In this document: positions 59,208-64,000 of the stretch, piece after piece | Position numbering within the stretch: position 1 is the stretch's first letter | Layout: each line of letters begins with the position of its first letter | Source of the DNA: Promethearchaeota archaeon | GTDB taxonomy: Archaea > Asgardarchaeota > Lokiarchaeia > Sigyniarchaeales > SOKP01 | DNA: 64,000 nucleotides | Assembly (NCBI GenBank): GCA_016840085.1 | Contig: JAEOTA010000022.1 | Span: forward strand, 62,001-126,000 | Direction of reading: 5' to 3' | The notes under the pieces: generated by a model | Told to the model about the DNA's origin: nothing | Database searches by the model: none | What the model saw: only the letters and a program-made list of their open reading frames with translations | Translations under genes and position numbers: made by a program

Positions 59208-60305
59208 TTATAAATATTTATTAGCAATTTCCTTAAAAGCGTCCAAAAACTTATCATTATCTTCTTCTGTCCCGATAGTTACTCTAATGTAATTATAAAG
59301 ACCAGGTTTGCTAAAATGTCTTATTAATATCTTCATTTCCCTTAAATCCCAAACAAATTTTAAAGTTTTAGACTTATCCTCAAATTTTATAAATATAAAA
59401 TTGGCATCAGAAGACAAAACGCTTACTCCGTTAAATTTATCTAGTTTATCACTCAATCTTTGTCTTTCCGATATAATTTTCTTATTTTGTTCAAAAATCT
59501 TGTTATTATGCTTAATACAAGATAATGCTGCAATTTGACCTAGGTAATTTGTGTTATAAGGTAATTTAACTCTATTCATTTCTTTAATTATCTCTGGATC
59601 AGCTAAAGCGAAACCAATCCTTAATGAAGCAAGTGAAAAACTTTTTGAAAATGACCGATTCACAATAATATTTTTTGCTTTTTTTAATAAAGATAAACAG
59701 GTTTGGTTAGAAAAATCAGCATAAGCTTCGTCAACTACCACTATTCCAGGAAAACTTCCACATAATTTAAGAATAGTTGCGTTCCCAAATGATTTTCCGT
59801 TAGGATTATTTGGAGAATTAATAAACATTAATTTTCCCTTTACAGAATAAGCAGAATCAGGTATGGAAAAGTCTTCATTTAGAGGGATTTCCTTAATTTT
59901 TGCATTGTAAAGCGTTCCTAAGACTTTATATAATCCATATGATGGATAAAAAATAATAATTTCATCACCGGGATCAATAAAAACTTTAAAAATGATGTCT
60001 AAAATCTCATCTGAACCATTTCCGATAAATATTGAATTTCTATTTGTAAGCGTATCTTTATCTCTTAGTAGTACATTAAGAATTTCTTTGCGAAGTTCAA
60101 ATGAAGTAGGATCAGGGTAAAGTCTAAGTTTATCATTTATGGCTTTTTTAATATCTTCTAAAATTTCTGGTATTGGTGGATATGGATTCTCATTTGTATT
60201 TAATTTAGTCCATCCTTCTTCAGTTGGCTGTTCTCCAGGTTCATAAGATGTGAATTTTTTGAGATTTTCTCTCAATAATACATTTAAGTCCATTTTATAT
60301 ACCAT
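59208..60305 (-). CDS. hisC: Histidinol-phosphate aminotransferase
   Basis: The 365-residue class I/II PLP enzyme contains LNTNENPYPPIP, GNGSDEILDIIF, INSPNNPNGKSFG, DEAYADFS and the PLP Lys in RSFSKSFSLASLRIGFA. It transfers an amino group to imidazole acetol phosphate in histidine synthesis. It is the last gene of a hisG-hisD-hisC run. The ATG at 60305 and another at 60293 are both possible starts. It follows hisD by 77 bases. Confidence 0.92.
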   Translation of the reverse strand: MVYKMDLNVLLRENLKKFTSYEPGEQPTEEGWTKLNTNENPYPPIPEILEDIKKAINDKLRLYPDPTSFELRKEILNVLLRDKDTLTNRNSIFIGNGSDEILDIIFKVFIDPGDEIIIFYPSYGLYKVLGTLYNAKIKEIPLNEDFSIPDSAYSVKGKLMFINSPNNPNGKSFGNATILKLCGSFPGIVVVDEAYADFSNQTCLSLLKKAKNIIVNRSFSKSFSLASLRIGFALADPEIIKEMNRVKLPYNTNYLGQIAALSCIKHNNKIFEQNKKIISERQRLSDKLDKFNGVSVLSSDANFIFIKFEDKSKTLKFVWDLREMKILIRHFSKPGLYNYIRVTIGTEEDNDKFLDAFKEIANKYL

Positions 60306-60382
60306 CTACTTTTTTTACCGATATTGAACATTTGGTATAGATTTCTAAAAAATTTTATGTAAAAATTAAATTTTAATATAAT

Positions 60383-61696
60383 TTAATTCTTATTTTCTAA
60401 TCTTTTTTCTATAGATTTTTTATGGGCAGGTAAACCCTCAAAATCAGCTATAATAGAAGAAGATTTACTCAGTGTTTTTAAACCATCTATATCACAATCT
60501 AAAACTTCAATTATCTTTAAAAAATCATATAAATTCAATCCCGAATATTTTGCAGCATTACCCCCTGTAGGTAATACGTGATTTGTTCCTGCGGAATAAT
60601 CTCCTAATGATACGGGTGTATTCGGCCCAATAAATATAGCACCCGCATTTATTATTTTTGGTACTATATTTTTAGGATTTTTAATCATAATTTCAAGATG
60701 TTCTGGTGCAATTAAATTACAAAGCCTAATACAGTCATCTATATCTTTCGCTTCTATAATGAGAGTGTTATTTCTTAAAGCTATTTTGATTATATCTCTC
60801 CTCTCTGATTTTTCTAGGTATGGTTCTATATTATTCATGATATTTTGAATTAAATCTGTAGATGTTGATATTATTATTCCCACATTGTCAGAGTCATGTT
60901 CGATTTGAGAAAGTAAATCTACAATGACAAGGTTATAATCAGCAGAATTATCAGCAATTATTAAAATTTCACTTGGACCTGCTGGAGTATCAATAGCTAC
61001 AGTATTAGATAAGATTTGTTTTGCTGCATTCACCCATTTGTTTCCTGGACCTACAATTTTCTGAACTTTGGGAATTGTATTTGTGCCCAATGCCATCGCA
61101 GCTATTGCTTGAGCGCCTCCTATCTTATATATATCATTAATATTAAATTCACTCGCAGCCACAATAATTTCAGGTGCGATTTTTTTATTCGATTGAGGTG
61201 GTGAACATATAATAATTTCTTTTACACCTGCTACATATGCTGGAGCTGCTGTCATTAGGACTGTACTGGGATATATAGCTCTACCACCGGGAATATAAAT
61301 TCCAATTCTTTCCAAAGGCCGATATATTTGTCCCGCATTTACTCCTTTTTCTATTTTTATCATCCACTCTTTTCTCATCTGAGCTCGCTGAAATTTTATT
61401 AAATTCTTTTTTGCGTATTGTAATGCTTTCAATAAAGTCCTATCTATTATATTATAAGCATCGGAAATCTCTTCTTGAGTAACTTTAATTTCTGATTCAA
61501 ATAATTCTACACCATCAAATTTTTTTGTAAATTCAAGAATTGCTTTATCCCCATTTTTGTTAACTTCTGCAATAATACCTACTACAGATTCTCTAATAGA
61601 TTCAATTTGAAGAAAATTTCGAGGAATAAATTCAGATAAATTATTTTCATTTATTTCATCTGATTTCACTATTCTCAGAGTATTTATAGAAATCAC
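60383..61696 (-). CDS. hisD: Histidinol dehydrogenase
   Basis: The 437-residue enzyme carries the family signature KIGGAQAIAAMALGT, IVGPGNKWVNAAK and the catalytic LIAPEHLEIM. It oxidises histidinol to histidine with NAD in two steps and binds zinc. The start is GTG; its GTGA overlaps the TGA of hisG. The length is normal. Confidence 0.94.
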   Translation of the reverse strand: MISINTLRIVKSDEINENNLSEFIPRNFLQIESIRESVVGIIAEVNKNGDKAILEFTKKFDGVELFESEIKVTQEEISDAYNIIDRTLLKALQYAKKNLIKFQRAQMRKEWMIKIEKGVNAGQIYRPLERIGIYIPGGRAIYPSTVLMTAAPAYVAGVKEIIICSPPQSNKKIAPEIIVAASEFNINDIYKIGGAQAIAAMALGTNTIPKVQKIVGPGNKWVNAAKQILSNTVAIDTPAGPSEILIIADNSADYNLVIVDLLSQIEHDSDNVGIIISTSTDLIQNIMNNIEPYLEKSERRDIIKIALRNNTLIIEAKDIDDCIRLCNLIAPEHLEIMIKNPKNIVPKIINAGAIFIGPNTPVSLGDYSAGTNHVLPTGGNAAKYSGLNLYDFLKIIEVLDCDIDGLKTLSKSSSIIADFEGLPAHKKSIEKRLENKN

Positions 61697-62673
61697 CTAA
61701 TCCCTTCCAATGGAAGTATTTGTCTTGGTTCATGAACAACCAAACCTTGTGCATATTTCCTTAGCAAAGGAATTAAACTTAAAAATTCCTTCTTTTTGAT
61801 TATTGTATTTATTGCAAACCAATCAACTTCACCAGCTAATTTTGAAACAGTTGGGCGTTTTAAAGCAGGAAGTTCTTCTAAAATTTTATTTAAATTTTCT
61901 TTCTTTACATTCATAAATATATGAAGCTTCTTTGATGCTTCTATAACACCCTTTAAAAGAACTAGAATATCCATTATTTTTTCTCTTTTCCATTCATTTT
62001 TTAAAGCATTTTTGTTTGCTATTAACACCGCAGTAGAAGTATCAATTATACCTATGATTTTTAAATTATTTGCTTCCAATGTAGAACCTGTTGATGTATT
62101 ATCAATTATAACATCAACTTCTTCAGGGGGTTTCGCTTCTGTTGCTCCAAATGATAAGAAAATTTTAACTTCCTTATTATCACCCCAATATTTCCAAGGA
62201 GTGATAACTAAAGGTGCTTTTTTACCATATAGTTTTTGATAAGTTCCATTATTTTTTAAATAGTTCATTGATAATGTTAAATATTCAGTTGAAATCCTTA
62301 ATGTTTTATTTTCAGCAGAAAATTTTAGCAGAATATCGTCAAGGGATGTAATATTATCCCAATTTTTTGGAACACATAAGACAATTGAAACAGCACCTAT
62401 TTCTAAATCCAATAAAATTTCTACATTTGCGTTTGTTTCTTTGATCCAATCCCTCCCTGAAATTCCTAAGTCAAATTGATTTTCACCTATCAAGTAATTT
62501 GGTATCTCTTGAGGCCTTAATAGTTTAAGATATATTTCAGGATCACCTACAGAAGGTCTATAATCTCGTTTTGATCCAAAAGACAATTTTAATCCTGCTC
62601 TTTCAAAAAAAGAAGATATCTCTTCTTGTAGACTTCCTTTTGGAATTGATATTTTCAATACTTTTTCTTTCAT
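61693..62673 (-). CDS. hisG: ATP phosphoribosyltransferase, long form
   Basis: The 326-residue enzyme starts KISIPKGSLQEEI and has DLGISGRDWI and VIIDNTSTGSTLEANNL, the PRPP-binding signature. The last 80 residues (VDWFAINTIIKKKE, LVVHEPRQIL) form the ACT-like regulatory domain of the long form, which is feedback-inhibited by histidine. It is the first step of histidine synthesis and the first gene of the run; hisD overlaps it by four bases. Other his genes are not in the window. Confidence 0.92.
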   Translation of the reverse strand: MKEKVLKISIPKGSLQEEISSFFERAGLKLSFGSKRDYRPSVGDPEIYLKLLRPQEIPNYLIGENQFDLGISGRDWIKETNANVEILLDLEIGAVSIVLCVPKNWDNITSLDDILLKFSAENKTLRISTEYLTLSMNYLKNNGTYQKLYGKKAPLVITPWKYWGDNKEVKIFLSFGATEAKPPEEVDVIIDNTSTGSTLEANNLKIIGIIDTSTAVLIANKNALKNEWKREKIMDILVLLKGVIEASKKLHIFMNVKKENLNKILEELPALKRPTVSKLAGEVDWFAINTIIKKKEFLSLIPLLRKYAQGLVVHEPRQILPLEGIR

Positions 62674-62944
62674 TTAAAATCAATAACCCATGTATATTTA
62701 ATAATTTAATCATGCAAAAATTTATAAGATTAAAGTCTACATTCTCAATTTCTGAAATATATATACTGAATTAAATTTCCTATTATGTATAGCTTAAAAT
62801 GATCATAAAAGAGGATTTTTAATTATAGTTAATAGTTTCTTTTAGATTAATCTTTTAAACAAAATATTTTATTATATTATTATTAATATTATGCAGTGAT
62901 AATTTTATTTTATTGAAACAACAAATAATAAATGGTGAACGAGG

Positions 62945-63811
62945 TTGAATCTTGCTCTAATGTTCAATGTTAAACCAGGTGGGGAAATTGAGGCCATAAA
63001 ATGGGGTAAGGATAATTTTTTACCAGATACTTCAATAATCGTATTAGATGAGGGTTCTGAATCATTATATTTATGGCATGGAATTCAGCAAGGATTAGTC
63101 GCTCGAAGAACAGCTCTAAGACAAGCTGAATCACTTAAAGGACATGGTTATACAGTAGGTAAAAGTATTATTGGACGAGATATCAAACAAATAAAAGAAA
63201 TGGATGGAAGAAAGATAGGTAAAGTTCCAGAAGATAGTGCTTTAAATGAAGAACTTCAAGCGTTATTAGATATGAAATTTAGAGAATTAGATAATTTTAT
63301 TGTTACTTTTGAAGCAGGTGCGGTTAAACCTGTAGCTGCAACACAAAAAGGAAAAGTAGAACCAAAAGTTGAAGCTAAGCCTGCTCCAATTCCTGCTCCG
63401 GCTGTTTCAAAGCCAATTGAACCTGTAAAATCAGTTGAACCAAAAAAAGTGGTTTCGCCTGCTAAATCTGTTGAAACAGCTTCTGAATATGAAGAGGCTG
63501 GATCCTTACCATCCATTAAACCTGAATCAAAACCAGCACCTTCTATACACGTTTCAAAAACAAGCTTAACAACTGATGCTAAAGTAGGATTTGTCTTCTC
63601 GGGAATCTTAGAGCATTTTGAGGATATTTGGATTTCAAAGAAAAAAGATAGAAGTTATTCTGTTGAAATGATGGATGGTCCAATCTGCACATTCTCGATA
63701 AAAGAAGGGAGTAAATTAAATTTCACAGCAAATAGTTTCTCGGGAATTGATACGAAAGTCAAAACCGCAATTCAGAAGAAATTTATAGAACTCTCTAAAT
63801 TGTTAGTGTAA
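62945..63811 (+). CDS. Gelsolin-like protein with Pro/Lys-rich linker
   Basis: The N-terminal 110 residues resemble one gelsolin/villin domain: a strand TSIIVLDEGSESLYLWHGI, then a helix with Arg and Ala (VARRTALRQAESLKGHG). A linker of about 80 residues rich in Pro, Ala, Lys, Val and Glu follows (about 125-210), then a C-terminal alpha/beta domain (about 212-288). Gelsolin-type proteins of Asgard archaea can act on actin; here actin binding is an inference. TTG 62945 is in frame, but ATG 62960 is the more likely start, though GAGGT is 14 bases from it. The linker base composition (more GC) differs from neighbours. Confidence 0.55.
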   Translation: MNLALMFNVKPGGEIEAIKWGKDNFLPDTSIIVLDEGSESLYLWHGIQQGLVARRTALRQAESLKGHGYTVGKSIIGRDIKQIKEMDGRKIGKVPEDSALNEELQALLDMKFRELDNFIVTFEAGAVKPVAATQKGKVEPKVEAKPAPIPAPAVSKPIEPVKSVEPKKVVSPAKSVETASEYEEAGSLPSIKPESKPAPSIHVSKTSLTTDAKVGFVFSGILEHFEDIWISKKKDRSYSVEMMDGPICTFSIKEGSKLNFTANSFSGIDTKVKTAIQKKFIELSKLLV

Positions 63812-63929
63812 TTTTCTAAATGTAATGTATTTTTTTATATACAATTTTTATAATTATCTTTTTTTATATTTATAAGGATGATACTAAAGATATTATTCCT
63901 GTTTTTAAAATACATATAATAATATTCTT

Positions 63930-64000
63930 ATGAAATTTAATAAATTAGCACATTTATTTTCAGAATTAGAAGCTACTACAAAAAGACTTGAAATGATTGA
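63930..64000 (+). CDS. ATP-dependent DNA ligase, N-terminal start (partial)
   Basis: The final 71 bases begin with ATG and encode MKFNKLAHLFSELEATTKRL followed by E-M-I, which matches the opening helix of archaeal ATP-dependent DNA ligases (M-x-F-x-x-L-A-x-x-F-x-x-L-E-x-T-x-x-R-L-E-M). The gene runs off the right edge. Confidence 0.65.
   Translation, partial: MKFNKLAHLFSELEATTKRLEMI

Overview
The window looks like chromosomal DNA of an Asgard archaeon (Promethearchaeota), most likely Lokiarchaeia-like. It is very AT-rich. Its information-processing genes are archaeal: a TFB-like factor, ribosomal protein eS25, the start of an ATP-dependent DNA ligase, and an intron-containing tRNA-Ser with G as discriminator base. 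It also carries eukaryote-like protein families: a Rag/Gtr-like GTPase, a longin-GTPase fusion, a Bud23-like methyltransferase and a gelsolin-like protein. The group assignment is an inference from gene content; no marker phylogeny was run.

Layout. Positions 0.2-2.9 kb hold two membrane or surface proteins on the minus strand. Positions 3.1-11.2 kb are an accessory region of small or unrecognised genes: a TFB paralogue, a HEPN-like protein, a nucleotidyltransferase, an RHH regulator, gene remnants, and a DUF2695-type gene split by an in-frame TAA. Positions 11.3-16.9 kb are housekeeping genes, mostly minus strand: HIT hydrolase, DUF211, HAD phosphatase, ThpR, a 2-hydroxyacid dehydrogenase and a kinase-like protein. 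Positions 17.1-29.4 kb are metabolic: a sulfatase divergent from a GH2 beta-galactosidase, a ferredoxin-type protein, an ADP-forming acyl-CoA synthetase alpha subunit, two tandem GPH-type sugar transporters and a class III aminotransferase. Positions 29.5-33.0 kb encode two overlapping membrane-anchored beta-propeller proteins. Positions 33.2-40.4 kb encode a coiled-coil zinc-ribbon protein, two left-handed beta-helix acyltransferases with a double phosphoesterase, a MoaD/ubiquitin-like protein, the Rag-like GTPase, tRNA-Ser, eS25 and Bud23.

Positions 40.6-53.0 kb are the most striking part. A two-gene module occurs twice: a secreted protein of about 1,400 residues with a C-terminal membrane anchor and conserved cytosolic tail, followed by a cytosolic partner of about 370 residues with a longin/roadblock-like N-terminus and two winged-helix-like segments. 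The two copies flank a longin-GTPase gene on the opposite strand. This suggests a membrane-linked sensing or trafficking system coupled to a small GTPase. Positions 53.1-64.0 kb hold a RuBisCO-like protein, an LRR protein, a GH36 alpha-galactosidase, a zinc-ribbon protein, a hisGDC cluster, the gelsolin-like protein and the ligase start.

A second notable result concerns start codons. Three genes (minus strand at 2901 and 34072, plus strand at 8973) have reading frames that begin convincingly at ATT, ATT and ATA. Each start has a strong Shine-Dalgarno sequence six bases upstream and no ATG, GTG or TTG at that place. Annotation tools would truncate all three. The genes fit an anaerobic heterotroph that degrades glycans and has an elaborate cell surface, but that lifestyle is an inference.
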